NCBI GenBank assembly: GCA_016124795.1 | Contig: WGNB01000048.1 | Location: forward strand, 1 to 64,000 | Origin: Rhodopseudomonas sp. | GTDB lineage: Bacteria > Pseudomonadota > Alphaproteobacteria > Rhizobiales > Xanthobacteraceae | Length of the DNA stretch: 64,000 nt | Direction: 5' to 3' | Part shown: positions 56,098 to 64,000 of the stretch, piece after piece | Layout: each line of letters opens with the position of its first letter | Position numbering within the stretch: the first letter of the stretch is position 1 | The notes under the pieces: model-generated | Told to the model about the DNA's origin: nothing | Databases searched by the model: none | What the model saw: the letters and a program-made list of their open reading frames with translations, nothing else | Position numbers and translations under genes: made by a program

Positions 56098-56111
56098 CGC
56101 TCGCGTGTAGC

Positions 56112-56139
56112 GCGCCGGCAGGCCATCCGCCGCCGGCGC
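56112..56139. terminator. Hairpin after sdhB
   Basis: GCGCCGGC (56112-56119) and GCCGGCGC (56132-56139) with a 12-base loop. There is no T-run, so termination is inferred from position only. Confidence 0.4.
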
Positions 56140-56307
56140 CGCCCCGTCACAGGGCTAAATCTTTGTTCGGCTTGAAACTTTGAATAGCGCGGCGATGACG
56201 CCGGCGCTCCCCCATCGAAAATTACACTCGCCTCCATTTACAACTTAAGCTTGCTTCGGTTGTGGCGCTGACGCATCATTTTACCCGGTGGGGTTGAGGG
56301 TGCCGTA

Positions 56308-57495
56308 TTGCGTTGGGGCCGCCGCTCAGGGGAGACGATCCAGACTGTTGCGTGGCAGCGGCATCGCGCTGGCGCCTGGATCGCGTCGGCTATCGCCACG
56401 TTGCTGGCCGGCTGCGCGGCACCAACCAGCCAATTGCCCGACCTGCCGACCGCCGATGTCGCCGCCGAACTGCGCCGGCAACAGGTCGCGCAGATTCAGA
56501 AATACTACGGCGAACTGCACCGGGTCGACAGCGTTGCCTTCAGGATTCGCACCGCCAACGTCGAATTCTGCCGCGGCTGGGTCTCGGCACAGATCGGGCT
56601 TTATGCGGCAACGCCACGCAGCCTGCCACGCAAATACCGATCCTTCTCAAGCGAGGCGCTCAACCTGAGCTGGACACGCCCGACCGCGATCTCGGTCGTC
56701 GAGGGCTCGCCCGCAGCCAAGGCCGGTATCGCCAGCGGCGACCAGGTCATCGCGCTCAATGACGAACTGATCCCGGTCACCGGCACCGCCGGCTGGATGG
56801 GCGGCTGGCTACGGCAGAACGGCGTGACCCCGGTGAAGATCAATATCAGGCATAACGATGTCGACCGCACCGTCACCGTCACGCCGGTGATGGGCTGCGC
56901 CATTCCGATCGACTACGTCACCGCGGACACCGCCAACGCCTTCACCACCGACAAGAAGATCGTGGTCTATTCCGGCATCGTCGAGCTTGCCAAAACCGAC
57001 GCTGAACTGGCTGTGCTGATCGGGCACGAGCTGGCGCATTCCAATCTTGGCCACCTCGACAAAGGGCGCTGGAACGCCATGCTCGGCTGGGCCAGCGGCC
57101 TCGCGGTCGACGCCGGCATCCTGGCCGGCGGGATGTCGACCGGCGGCGCGTTCCGCCGCGCCTTCGAAAAAGCCGGCGCCAGCGCCTTCAGCGTCGGCTT
57201 CGAGCGCGAGGCCGATTATGTCGGCGCTTATTACACGGCACGCGCCGGCTATGACCTGACCGGCACCGAAAACCTCTGGCGCGCGCTCGGTCAGACCGAC
57301 CCCAACAGCATTCAAATCGCCAAGACGCATCCGATCACGCCCGTCCGCGTCGTGCAGATCGAAAAAGTCGCGGCCGAAATCGCCGACAAGAAGCGCCACC
57401 ACCTACCGCTGGTGCCCGACCTCAAGGTCCTTCAGGCGCAGAACCAAGCGGCAGCCGAAAGCGACTCGCCCAGGACCGCCAGCGAGCATTTCTGA
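56308..57495 (+). CDS. Lipoprotein M48 metalloprotease with PDZ domain
   Basis: Envelope-located zinc protease, 395 aa. A lipobox LLAGC (Cys36) indicates lipid anchoring. A PDZ domain (about 125-195) with SVVEGSPAAKAGIASGDQVIALND precedes the M48 domain with HELAHSNLGH (240-249, zinc His) and FEREADYVGAYY (third ligand Glu). The C-terminal Pro-Ile-Thr-Pro segment THPITPVRV is typical of the family. PDZ plus M48 in one lipoprotein is seen in alphaproteobacterial quality-control proteases. TTG start with GAGGG eight bases upstream; no ATG lies before the lipobox. Confidence 0.87.
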   Translation: MRWGRRSGETIQTVAWQRHRAGAWIASAIATLLAGCAAPTSQLPDLPTADVAAELRRQQVAQIQKYYGELHRVDSVAFRIRTANVEFCRGWVSAQIGLYAATPRSLPRKYRSFSSEALNLSWTRPTAISVVEGSPAAKAGIASGDQVIALNDELIPVTGTAGWMGGWLRQNGVTPVKINIRHNDVDRTVTVTPVMGCAIPIDYVTADTANAFTTDKKIVVYSGIVELAKTDAELAVLIGHELAHSNLGHLDKGRWNAMLGWASGLAVDAGILAGGMSTGGAFRRAFEKAGASAFSVGFEREADYVGAYYTARAGYDLTGTENLWRALGQTDPNSIQIAKTHPITPVRVVQIEKVAAEIADKKRHHLPLVPDLKVLQAQNQAAAESDSPRTASEHF

Positions 57496-57537
57496 CCACG
57501 CCCGGCGGGCTTTTCATCGCGCCTTATTCGCAACTCT

Positions 57538-57990
57538 CTATTCGCAACTCTTGCCGAGACAGAGCTTTTCCAGTTCGGGGAACGGCTTGTAAGGCGCGTT
57601 GCCGCATTGCTCCTTGGTCGCCGCGATCAATTGATTGAGATGACCGCCATAGAAATAGGCGATGCGATCCTCGCTGCCTTTGTATTGCCGGGCGGCATTG
57701 CGCGAATTCGAGCGCACACAGACAGTATAGCGTTCGTCGTCCTTGTTGACCTTGGTCAACACCGGATCGGTAATATAGGCGTCGCGGACATTGGTCGGGT
57801 CCTCCAACGTCGTCGTCAGCAGATCGGTGATTTCTTTTTTATACGTCGCAGGAAAGACGTTCGGAATGTCCTTCGGCTTGCCGATATAGTCGTACTTGTC
57901 GGCGCAGGCGCTCAGCGCCAGCGCGACAAGCACCGCCGATACGATGGGCAACACCGGTTTGAAGCCCGGCTTGGGGTTTTGCAGTTGCAT
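57538..57990 (-). CDS. Hypothetical lipoprotein
   Basis: A 150-aa lipoprotein: the lipobox ALSAC follows a signal sequence (about 10-28). The mature part has DYIGKPKDIPNVFPATYKK, then EDPTNVRDAYITDPVL and RYTVCVRSNSRNAARQY, and ends with a cysteine pair (LCLGKSC). No family was recognised; similar proteins occur in Bradyrhizobiaceae relatives. The ATG at 57990 has AAGGA seven bases upstream, which was preferred to a GTG five codons earlier. It lies 63 bases upstream of the argG stop on the same strand but reads toward the M48 gene. Confidence 0.75.
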   Translation of the reverse strand: MQLQNPKPGFKPVLPIVSAVLVALALSACADKYDYIGKPKDIPNVFPATYKKEITDLLTTTLEDPTNVRDAYITDPVLTKVNKDDERYTVCVRSNSRNAARQYKGSEDRIAYFYGGHLNQLIAATKEQCGNAPYKPFPELEKLCLGKSCE

Positions 57991-58053
57991 TCGATCGTCC
58001 TTCACTCATCGGGCCGTCCCCATAAGCCCGATCGGTCTTCCTGAGGTTTACGT

Positions 58054-59283
58054 CTACGAGAGCTTGCGTTTGCGCTGACCGAGCGTGCGCAGCCGCAGCG
58101 CATTGAGCTTGATGAAGCCGGCGGCGTCCTTCTGGTCGTAAGCGCCCTTGTCGTCCTCGAACGTCACCAGTGTCGACGAATAAAGCGACGCCTTGCTGTC
58201 GCGGCCGGTGACCATGACATTGCCCTTGTAGAGCTTGAGCCGGACCTCGCCCTCGACCAGTTCCTGCGACTTGTCGATCAGCGCCTGCAACATTTCGCGT
58301 TCCGGCGAGAACCAGAAGCCGTTATAGATCAGCTCGGCATAACGCGGCATCAGTTCGTCCTTAAGGTGACCCGCGCCGCGATCGAGCGTGATCGACTCGA
58401 TGGCCCGGTGCGCCACCAGCAGGATGGTGCCTCCGGGCGTCTCATAGACGCCGCGCGACTTCATGCCGACGAAGCGATTTTCAACCAGATCAAGCCGGCC
58501 AATGCCGTTGTCATGGCCCAGCTGGTTGAGTCTTGCCAGGATCGAGGCCGGCGACAGAGCCACGCCGTCGATCGACACCGCATCGCCCTTGGCAAAACCG
58601 ATGGTCACCGAGGTCGCCTGGTCGGGCGCTTCCATCGGCGAGATAGTGCGCTGATAGACGATGCCGGGGGCCTCCTGGGCAGGGTCCTCCAGCACCTTAC
58701 CCTCGGACGAGGAGTGCAGCAGGTTGGCGTCGACCGAGAACGGCGCCTCGTTCTCCTTGTCCTTGGTGATGGTGATCTGGTGATCGCGCGCGAACTTCAG
58801 CAGGTCCTCGCGACCCTTGAATTCCCATTCACGCCAGGGCGCGATGATCTTGATGTTGGGATCGAGCGCGTAATAGCTGAGCTCGAAGCGGACCTGATCG
58901 TTGCCTTTGCCGGTGGCGCCATGACAGACCGCGTCGGCGCCGACCTGATGGGCGATCTCGATCTGGCGCTTGGCGATCAGCGGCCGCGCAATCGAAGTGC
59001 CGAGCAGGTACTGGCCCTCGTAGACGGTATTGGCGCGGAACATCGGATTGACGAAATCCCGGACGAACTCCTCGCGCAGGTCGTCGATGAAGATGTTTTC
59101 CGGCTTGATGCCGGCCCGCAGCGCCTTTTCGCGCGCCGGTCCCAATTCCTCGCCCTGGCCGAGGTCGGCGGTGAAGGTGACGACTTCGCAGCCATAGGTC
59201 GTCTGCAACCATTTCAGAATGATCGAAGTGTCGAGCCCGCCGGAATAGGCCAGCACCACCTTTTTCACATCGCCTTTAGTCAT
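58054..59283 (-). CDS. argG: Argininosuccinate synthase
   Basis: ATP-dependent ligase joining citrulline and aspartate in arginine synthesis. The 409 aa have the PP-loop [15 protein letters not shown] (12-26), [23 protein letters not shown] (aspartate/citrulline site), and [17 protein letters not shown]. Length is normal. A minus-strand promoter (TTGCGC-N16-TATAGT) is predicted 50-78 bases upstream. It is divergent from the DUF4331-type operon. Confidence 0.97.
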   Translation of the reverse strand: MTKGDVKKVVLAYSGGLDTSIILKWLQTTYGCEVVTFTADLGQGEELGPAREKALRAGIKPENIFIDDLREEFVRDFVNPMFRANTVYEGQYLLGTSIARPLIAKRQIEIAHQVGADAVCHGATGKGNDQVRFELSYYALDPNIKIIAPWREWEFKGREDLLKFARDHQITITKDKENEAPFSVDANLLHSSSEGKVLEDPAQEAPGIVYQRTISPMEAPDQATSVTIGFAKGDAVSIDGVALSPASILARLNQLGHDNGIGRLDLVENRFVGMKSRGVYETPGGTILLVAHRAIESITLDRGAGHLKDELMPRYAELIYNGFWFSPEREMLQALIDKSQELVEGEVRLKLYKGNVMVTGRDSKASLYSSTLVTFEDDKGAYDQKDAAGFIKLNALRLRTLGQRKRKLS

Positions 59284-59333
59284 TGATCGCCTTTGAGAAT
59301 GGACCGGATTACGGCCGGCTCGGGAGAGTTCGG

Positions 59334-59361
59334 ACTATAGGCGGCGACGCTCGCGGCGCAA
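59334..59361 (-). promoter_or_regulatory. Predicted argG promoter
   Basis: On the minus strand: TTGCGC (complement of 59356-59361), 16-base spacer, TATAGT (complement of 59334-59339), about 50 bases before the argG ATG. Confidence 0.5.
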
Positions 59362-59411
59362 GCGTGGCGCGGTCGCACGGTGGCGGGGTTTTCGCGGGCT
59401 CGCCGACCGGC

Positions 59412-59440
59412 TTGCGGGCGGTCTCGAGTTTAAATATTAT
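59412..59440 (+). promoter_or_regulatory. Predicted promoter of the DUF4331-DUF4198-HupE operon
   Basis: TTGCGG (59412-59417), 17-base spacer, TATTAT (59435-59440), in a local AT-rich patch. The next ATG with a ribosome binding site is at 59525. Confidence 0.55.
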
Positions 59441-59524
59441 TAACTACAACCTGAACGGGTATCGTCCGGATCGACGGTCGGTTTACCGGCGGGTTTGCTC
59501 GCTCTCTCACAGGAGTGTCACCCG

Positions 59525-60670
59525 ATGCAGCGCCCCGGCCGCCGGTTTCTCGTCGCCCTGACCCTCGCCGCCGCCCTTCTGGCGCCGCCGGCCACCCGCG
59601 CCTCCGACCACGCCGACCCGCTGAAGCTGTCGGACCCGAATGCCAATATCACCGGCCTGTTCATCTGGCCGGAGGGCGACCAGTACGTCATCGTTTTCAA
59701 TGTCCGCAAATCGTTGACCGATGCCAAGCCCTACGACCTCGGGCCCTACCGGTACGAAGTCAGCATCGACCTGACCTCGCCGGTCACCTTCGAGAGCGCC
59801 GAGGACCGCGCCCGCTACGGCGGCACCATCGTCATTCCGGAAAAGCTGCATCCCGATGCCACCATCACGGTGCGACTGAACAACGACACCAGCCTGCGCT
59901 CGATCGACTACAGCGGCCTCAGACATACGGATGAAATCCGCACCTATACCGGTGTGCGCGACGATCCCTTCATCTTCCCGCGCTTTTTCGCTAAGAACGT
60001 CATCTCGATGGTGATGAGCATTCCGAAGTCCGCCTTCCCGGACGGCCAGAAGGATTTCATCCTGTGGGGCACGACCTACGTCAACGACAAGGTCTCCGAC
60101 CGTGTCGGCCGTTCGGTGCGCAGCCAGTTGCCGCGCTTCGGCTCGCTCAATGTGGCGGCACCGCCGGATCAGGTGCGCGTCCTGATGAAGGAAAAAGAAT
60201 TTCTCGACAACACCTACAACTTCCTCAACGACAACAAGGAGTGGTGGTCGCAGGCGATTGCCGGCCTGTTGCAGTTTACCTTTCAGCTCCGCAAATACGA
60301 CCTCGCGCCGGATGTGATGATCTACACCACCCGCTTTCCGCCCGGCTTTCCCAACGGCCGCCGCTTACCCGACGACGTCAACAGCATCCTTTGTAACGTC
60401 GGCGACTGCCTGTTGCAGGAAATCTCGACCATCGAAGGCGAGTATCCGCGACCGACCGCCAACGACAAGAAATTCCTGACCGAGTTTCCTTATCTGGCGG
60501 CGCCCTGGCCTGACAAACCCGAGAAGGTGCTGACACGCAGCATCTGGCCTTATCTGCTGCCGGTTCTGATCGTGACGGCGGTGCTGATCTGGGGGCTGGT
60601 CGAGGTCACGTGGCGGCTGTTGCGCTGGCTGTGGCAGGCGCTGCGACGCAAGGTCGCTATGGCGTGTTGA
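59525..60670 (+). CDS. DUF4331-like exported protein with C-terminal membrane helix
   Basis: A 381-aa exported protein. Signal peptide (about 8-27) is followed by SDHADPLKLSDPNANITGLF, which matches the start of DUF4331 proteins (Ser-His-x-Asp-Pro-Leu), and by YVIVFNVRKSL. One transmembrane helix (about 344-363) and a basic tail (LLRWLWQALRRK) end it, so the domain faces the periplasm. A cysteine pair lies in LCNVGDCLL. Function unknown. AGGAG lies nine bases before the ATG at 59525. First gene of a three-gene operon; its stop overlaps the next start. Confidence 0.72.
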   Translation: MQRPGRRFLVALTLAAALLAPPATRASDHADPLKLSDPNANITGLFIWPEGDQYVIVFNVRKSLTDAKPYDLGPYRYEVSIDLTSPVTFESAEDRARYGGTIVIPEKLHPDATITVRLNNDTSLRSIDYSGLRHTDEIRTYTGVRDDPFIFPRFFAKNVISMVMSIPKSAFPDGQKDFILWGTTYVNDKVSDRVGRSVRSQLPRFGSLNVAAPPDQVRVLMKEKEFLDNTYNFLNDNKEWWSQAIAGLLQFTFQLRKYDLAPDVMIYTTRFPPGFPNGRRLPDDVNSILCNVGDCLLQEISTIEGEYPRPTANDKKFLTEFPYLAAPWPDKPEKVLTRSIWPYLLPVLIVTAVLIWGLVEVTWRLLRWLWQALRRKVAMAC

Positions 60671-61539
60671 CGGTGCCAACCTCCGGCACGCGCGATCGAT
60701 GGCTGGCCGCGCTGATCGCCGCCGGCCTGATCGTTACGCTGGCGGTACCGCCGGCGCAGGCGCATGACTTCTGGATCGAACCCTCGACCTTTCATCCACG
60801 ACCCGGCGGCATCGTCGCGCTCGGCCTGCGCGTTGGACAAAATTACGTCGGCGATCCGGTGCCGCGCCAGTCGACCGCGATCGACCGCTTCTTCATTCGC
60901 CAGATCGGCCCGGACGGGGCGGCGCCGTACGATCGATCGATCGAAGGCTCGAACAATATCGATCCGGCCGGTTTCCTGCGCGTCGACGGCGAGGCCACCG
61001 CCGTCATCGGCTACAGCAGCAACGGCGCGGACATCACGCTGCCGGCCGGTCCCTTCGAGGACTATCTGCGGCTTTACGGGCTCGACGCGATCATCGCCGA
61101 ACGCGACCGGCACGGCGAACGATCGAAGCCCGGCCGCGAACGATTCTTCCGTTACGCCAAAGCGCTCCTGAGCGGCGCGCGCGGCTCGTCACTAGTCACG
61201 CAGCCGCTCGGTTTCACCTACGAGATTGTGCCGGATGCCGACCCGACCGTATCGGCCGGGCCACTGCATGGCCGCGTGTTCTACAACGGCGAAGCATTGC
61301 CCGGCGCGTTGATCGAGGCCTTGTGGCGCGACGATCCGCGCGTCAGACTGAAGACGCGCAGCGATGCGCGCGGCGGCTTTGCCTTTGCGCTGCCACGATC
61401 CGGCGTCTGGCTCATCAAATCGGTGCACATGGTCAGAGCCGGATTCTTCGCCAGCGCGGACTGGGACAGCCTATGGGCATCGCTGACCTTCAACGCGGCC
61501 ATCGCCTCGCCGATCGCGGCATCGGACGCCAGGCCATGA
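60664..61539 (+). CDS. DUF4198-like exported protein
   Basis: A 291-aa exported protein with a signal peptide (hydrophobic about 12-28, cleavage near AQAHDF). The mature N-terminus HDFWIEPSTFHPRPGGIVAL is the hallmark of DUF4198/NikM-type proteins, some of which sit beside metal-uptake systems. A C-terminal beta domain has HGRVFYNGEALPGALIEALW and SDARGGFAFALPRSGVW, an Ig-like/carboxypeptidase-regulatory style. The exact start is uncertain (GTG 60664, TTG 60667 or GTG 60673; no ATG available). It overlaps both neighbours. Confidence 0.75.
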   Translation: MLTVPTSGTRDRWLAALIAAGLIVTLAVPPAQAHDFWIEPSTFHPRPGGIVALGLRVGQNYVGDPVPRQSTAIDRFFIRQIGPDGAAPYDRSIEGSNNIDPAGFLRVDGEATAVIGYSSNGADITLPAGPFEDYLRLYGLDAIIAERDRHGERSKPGRERFFRYAKALLSGARGSSLVTQPLGFTYEIVPDADPTVSAGPLHGRVFYNGEALPGALIEALWRDDPRVRLKTRSDARGGFAFALPRSGVWLIKSVHMVRAGFFASADWDSLWASLTFNAAIASPIAASDARP

Positions 61540-62660
61540 CGCGGCTGCGCGCGGCCTGTCTGCCGCCGTTATTGTTCATCGCCGCGCTGATGACAAACGC
61601 CGCGCCGGCGCATGAGATCGGCACGACCAATGTCCGCCTCACAATTCGCAATGACCGTACCTGGTCGGCGGAGATCACCACCGGACCGATGGCGCTACTC
61701 AACAAGATCGAGACCGCCGCTGGCGAACGACCGAGCCGCGACCTTGATGCCGCGGCATTGCAAGGCAAGCTGAGCGCCATTGCCGACGTGCTGGCGCATT
61801 ACATCGAAGTGCGGTTCGATAATGCCAAGCCGGCGCGCGCCGTGTCGCCGGTCAAGCTCACGATCGTCCATGTCGAACTGCCACCCGATATCACCAAGCC
61901 ATCCTATGTCATCCTGACTGCCGAAGGACCGATACCGGCAGGCGCGAGCAGCCTGACCTGGCGCTACGGCCTGGTCTACAGCACTTATGCGGTGGTGTTC
62001 GCCGACGCCAAAGGCGACAGTCCGATCACGCAATGGCTTGACAGCGACGCCGAGAGCCGGCCATTCGCGCTGATCGGCGCCACCGCGCCGCCGACGGCGA
62101 TCCGGATCGCCGCGCAATATCTCGAACTCGGCTTTCGCCATATCCTGCCGGAAGGGCTCGACCACATCCTGTTCGTGCTCGGCCTGTTTCTACTCAGCAG
62201 CCGGCTCAAGCCGATCCTGGTCCAGGTGACCTGCTTTACCGTCGCCCATTCGGTGACGCTCGGGCTGACGATGTATGGCCTGCTGTCGCTGCCACCGCAG
62301 GTCGTCGAACCGCTGATCGCCCTGTCGATCGCCTATGTCGCGATCGAGAACATCCTGACGCCGAAGCTGACGCCGTGGCGGCCGGTCGTTGTTTTCGGCT
62401 TCGGTCTGGTCCACGGCATGGGCTTTGCCGGCGCGCTGGCCGAGCTGAACCTGCCACGCAGCGAGATTCTGCCGGCGCTGGTCAGCTTCAATGTCGGCAT
62501 CGAACTGGCACAGCTCGCCGTGATCGCGGCGGCCTATTTCACGACGACTTATTGGATCGGCGACCGCCTCTGGTACCGCACGCGGTTTGAAATTCCCGTC
62601 TGCCTGGCGATCGCCGCGACCGGCCTGTTCTGGACCGTCGAGCGGGTCGCCGGGCTGTAG
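61536..62660 (+). CDS. HupE/UreJ-like membrane protein
   Basis: A 374-aa membrane protein. Signal-type helix (about 8-26) and a periplasmic domain (about 27-205) precede a HupE/UreJ_2 membrane domain (about 210-374) with FRHILPEGLDHILFVLGLFL, FTVAHSVTLGLTMYG, VEPLIALSIAYVAIENI and GLVHGMGFAGAL. His/Asp/Glu in these helices would suit metal passage; the HupE/UreJ family is linked to nickel/cobalt transport. The ATG overlaps the DUF4198-like stop. The metal or substrate is not proven. Confidence 0.8.
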   Translation: MTRLRAACLPPLLFIAALMTNAAPAHEIGTTNVRLTIRNDRTWSAEITTGPMALLNKIETAAGERPSRDLDAAALQGKLSAIADVLAHYIEVRFDNAKPARAVSPVKLTIVHVELPPDITKPSYVILTAEGPIPAGASSLTWRYGLVYSTYAVVFADAKGDSPITQWLDSDAESRPFALIGATAPPTAIRIAAQYLELGFRHILPEGLDHILFVLGLFLLSSRLKPILVQVTCFTVAHSVTLGLTMYGLLSLPPQVVEPLIALSIAYVAIENILTPKLTPWRPVVVFGFGLVHGMGFAGALAELNLPRSEILPALVSFNVGIELAQLAVIAAAYFTTTYWIGDRLWYRTRFEIPVCLAIAATGLFWTVERVAGL

Positions 62661-62672
62661 CCTCACGCCGGG

Positions 62673-62993
62673 TTAGGCGCTGACGTCCTCGAACACGTCC
62701 ATTTCGGCATTGCCGGCCAACGCCATTCGCCAGCCCTGCAGGAAGGTCCGCATCATCGGATCGCTTGAGACTTTCTGGCGGTTGAGTTCGAGCGCGGCAT
62801 TGGCCTCGTACTCGATCTCGATGACGAATTGCGCCGGATCATCGACATTTTGCAGGAAACGGACCTGGGTGCCGCCGAGCGCGCGGTAGAACGGCGCCGT
62901 GCTGCGCACCAGGGCAAGCACCTGATTGGGGTCGCCAAGCGCCCTGATCTTCATCAGCAACACCCGTTTAAGAGCGTCCTGCCCATCCGCCAT
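62673..62993 (-). CDS. Small conserved hypothetical protein
   Basis: A 106-aa soluble protein with no signal peptide and no cysteine. The order KRVLLMKIRALGDPNQVLAL, RFLQNVDDPAQFVIEIEYEA, then an amphipathic helix suggests a dimeric alpha/beta-barrel fold, but no family was recognised with certainty. GGAGG lies six bases before the ATG at 62993, which fixes the start. It lies downstream of the Bug-type gene on the same strand, beyond that gene's terminator. Confidence 0.65.
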   Translation of the reverse strand: MADGQDALKRVLLMKIRALGDPNQVLALVRSTAPFYRALGGTQVRFLQNVDDPAQFVIEIEYEANAALELNRQKVSSDPMMRTFLQGWRMALAGNAEMDVFEDVSA

Positions 62994-63082
62994 GCAATGC
63001 CTCCAAACCTGAATTGTCTTTGAGTCGCAGCATCGCGCAAATTCGCGCCGCTGCAAAATCGAGGCGGCTGCGCGGGCCCCAT

Positions 63083-63114
63083 AAAAAAATCGCCGGACCA
63101 GCCGGCCCGGCGAT
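63083..63114 (-). terminator. Terminator after the Bug-type gene
   Basis: On the minus strand, ATCGCCGG and CCGGCGAT arms (63107-63114 and 63089-63096) are followed by seven T (complement of 63083-63089). Confidence 0.9.
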
Positions 63115-63138
63115 CGTCAATTCAGGGACGAGAAGCGG

Positions 63139-64000
63139 CTATTGCTGCTTCAGCCCGGCCCGCGCCACCAGCGCTTTGACCGCCGGGATTTCCTTCTCCA
63201 TATGCGCCTTGAGCTCCGCCGGCGTGCCGCTCACGACGACAAAGCCGGAGGCATGCGCCATCTTCAAGGCCCGTTCGTCCTTGAAGGCATCGGCACAATG
63301 CTTGGCCAGCAGGTCGATGATGTCCTGCGGGGTGCCGGCCGGTGCGAACAGCGCCGAGAAGGTCTCCGACACGAAGCCGGGATAACCGGACTCGATCATG
63401 GTCGGCACGTTCGGCATCGAGAACCAACGCTGCGGCCCGGTGACCGCGAGCGCCTTGAGCTGACCGGATTTGACCATCGCCTCGGCCGCCGGCAAGGCGA
63501 CCGACGCGACCTGCACTGTGCCTTCGAGCGCAGCCGCCGCCGCCGGACCCGCACCACGATAAGGAATATGCGCCATCTCGATACCGGCGCGCTGCTTGAG
63601 CTCCTCGCCGGTCAGGTTCGACTTGGTGCCGATGCCCGGCGACGAATAATTGAACTTGGCGCCGGGCGCTTTGGCGGCCTTCACCAGATCGGCGATGCTG
63701 TTGATCGGCGACTTGGCGCTGACCACGATGATGTTGGGCGAGTCGACCAGTTCCGAAATCGGCGCGAAGTCCTTGAACGGATCGTAAGGCAGCTTCTTGT
63801 ACAGCGCCGGATTGACCGCGATCGCCGTCGAGGTCAGCAACAAGGTATAGCCATCCGGCTTGGCGCGCGCCGCCAGCCCCATGCCGATATTGCCAGCCGC
63901 GCCCGGATGGTTCTCGACGATGAAAGTTCCATGCAGCGAACGGCCCAGCGACTCGGCCAGAATCCGCGCGATAATGTCGGTCGGACCGCCGGGCGCGAAG
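63139..64000 (-). CDS. Tripartite tricarboxylate transporter substrate-binding protein (Bug family), 5' end outside window
   Basis: Periplasmic binding protein of the TctC/Bug family; the N-terminus with the signal peptide lies beyond base 64000, and about 287 codons are present. Family landmarks: APGGPTDIIARILAESLG near the cut edge, VENHPGAAGNIG, PDGYTLLLTST, YSSPGIGTKSNLTGEELK, IPYRGAGPAAAAALEG, and a C-terminal VKALVARAGLKQQ. Bug proteins bind small carboxylates, amino acids or aromatics, often without a dedicated membrane partner nearby. The ligand is unknown. Confidence 0.9.
   Translation of the reverse strand, partial: FAPGGPTDIIARILAESLGRSLHGTFIVENHPGAAGNIGMGLAARAKPDGYTLLLTSTAIAVNPALYKKLPYDPFKDFAPISELVDSPNIIVVSAKSPINSIADLVKAAKAPGAKFNYSSPGIGTKSNLTGEELKQRAGIEMAHIPYRGAGPAAAAALEGTVQVASVALPAAEAMVKSGQLKALAVTGPQRWFSMPNVPTMIESGYPGFVSETFSALFAPAGTPQDIIDLLAKHCADAFKDERALKMAHASGFVVVSGTPAELKAHMEKEIPAVKALVARAGLKQQ

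Overview
The window is GC-rich DNA with short, often 4-base (ATGA/GTGA) gene overlaps and several GTG/TTG starts. Gene content and order point to an alphaproteobacterium of the Rhizobiales, most like the Bradyrhizobiaceae/Xanthobacteraceae. The markers are acnA divergent from ccmABCDG, dapF-mtaB-ftsY-ispZ, ffh-rpsP-rimM-trmD-rplS followed by leuC and leuD, sdhCDAB, DUF2794 and DUF6494 proteins, and a tripartite-tricarboxylate (Bug) binding protein. No rRNA, tRNA, transposase, integrase or CRISPR array was seen. Only one gene (13661-14455) has a base composition clearly unlike its neighbours. Genus placement is inference. || Layout. 1-6.6 kb: a LolD/YbbA-type ATPase with its FtsX-type permease, a Bax-inhibitor/YbhL membrane protein with a long leader, a GNAT acetyltransferase, DUF2794, an apparently unannotated structured RNA, and a DUF1223 protein. 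6.7-13.1 kb: acnA divergent from the cytochrome c maturation operon ccmA-B-C-D-G plus a flavin reductase. 13.1-19 kb (mostly minus): ispZ, a low-GC trypsin-like protease, ftsY, mtaB and dapF, with rluA (+) and a PPOX flavoprotein between. 19.2-20.6 kb: two exported proteins (GyrI-like, SIMPL). 20.6-24.8 kb: SRP/ribosome cluster ffh-rpsP-rimM-trmD-rplS, preceded by a promoter-terminator leader. 24.8-27 kb: divergent kynureninase and tryptophan 2,3-dioxygenase. 27-30.6 kb: leuC, leuD and small secreted proteins. || 30.7-32.7 kb: a fumarate-reductase-like flavoprotein with a truncated 2Fe-2S partner. 32.9-35.3 kb: cheW and an MCP. 35.7-42.5 kb: DUF6494, bactofilin, a CitE/malyl-CoA-thioesterase-like protein, DUF429, a polytopic membrane protein, beta-carbonic anhydrase and DUF2336. 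42.6-46.8 kb: asd, an ECF sigma/anti-sigma pair and a SorAB sulfite dehydrogenase with an ECF-type promoter. 47-52.4 kb: leuB, type II NADH dehydrogenase, a double hot-dog MaoC hydratase and a LysR regulator. 52.6-56.1 kb: sdhCDAB. 56.3-64 kb: PDZ-M48 protease, lipoprotein, argG, a DUF4331/DUF4198/HupE operon, a small protein, and a Bug-type binding protein cut by the right edge. || How the genes work together: most are housekeeping (leucine, lysine/aspartate and arginine biosynthesis, TCA cycle and respiration, SRP targeting, translation, cytochrome c assembly). The more unusual units are the low-GC protease fitted into ftsY-ispZ, the stand-alone FrdA-like/2Fe-2S pair, the DUF4331-DUF4198-HupE operon, the sulfite/ECF module, and structured RNAs at about 5.4-5.6 kb, in the ffh leader and in the ybhL leader.
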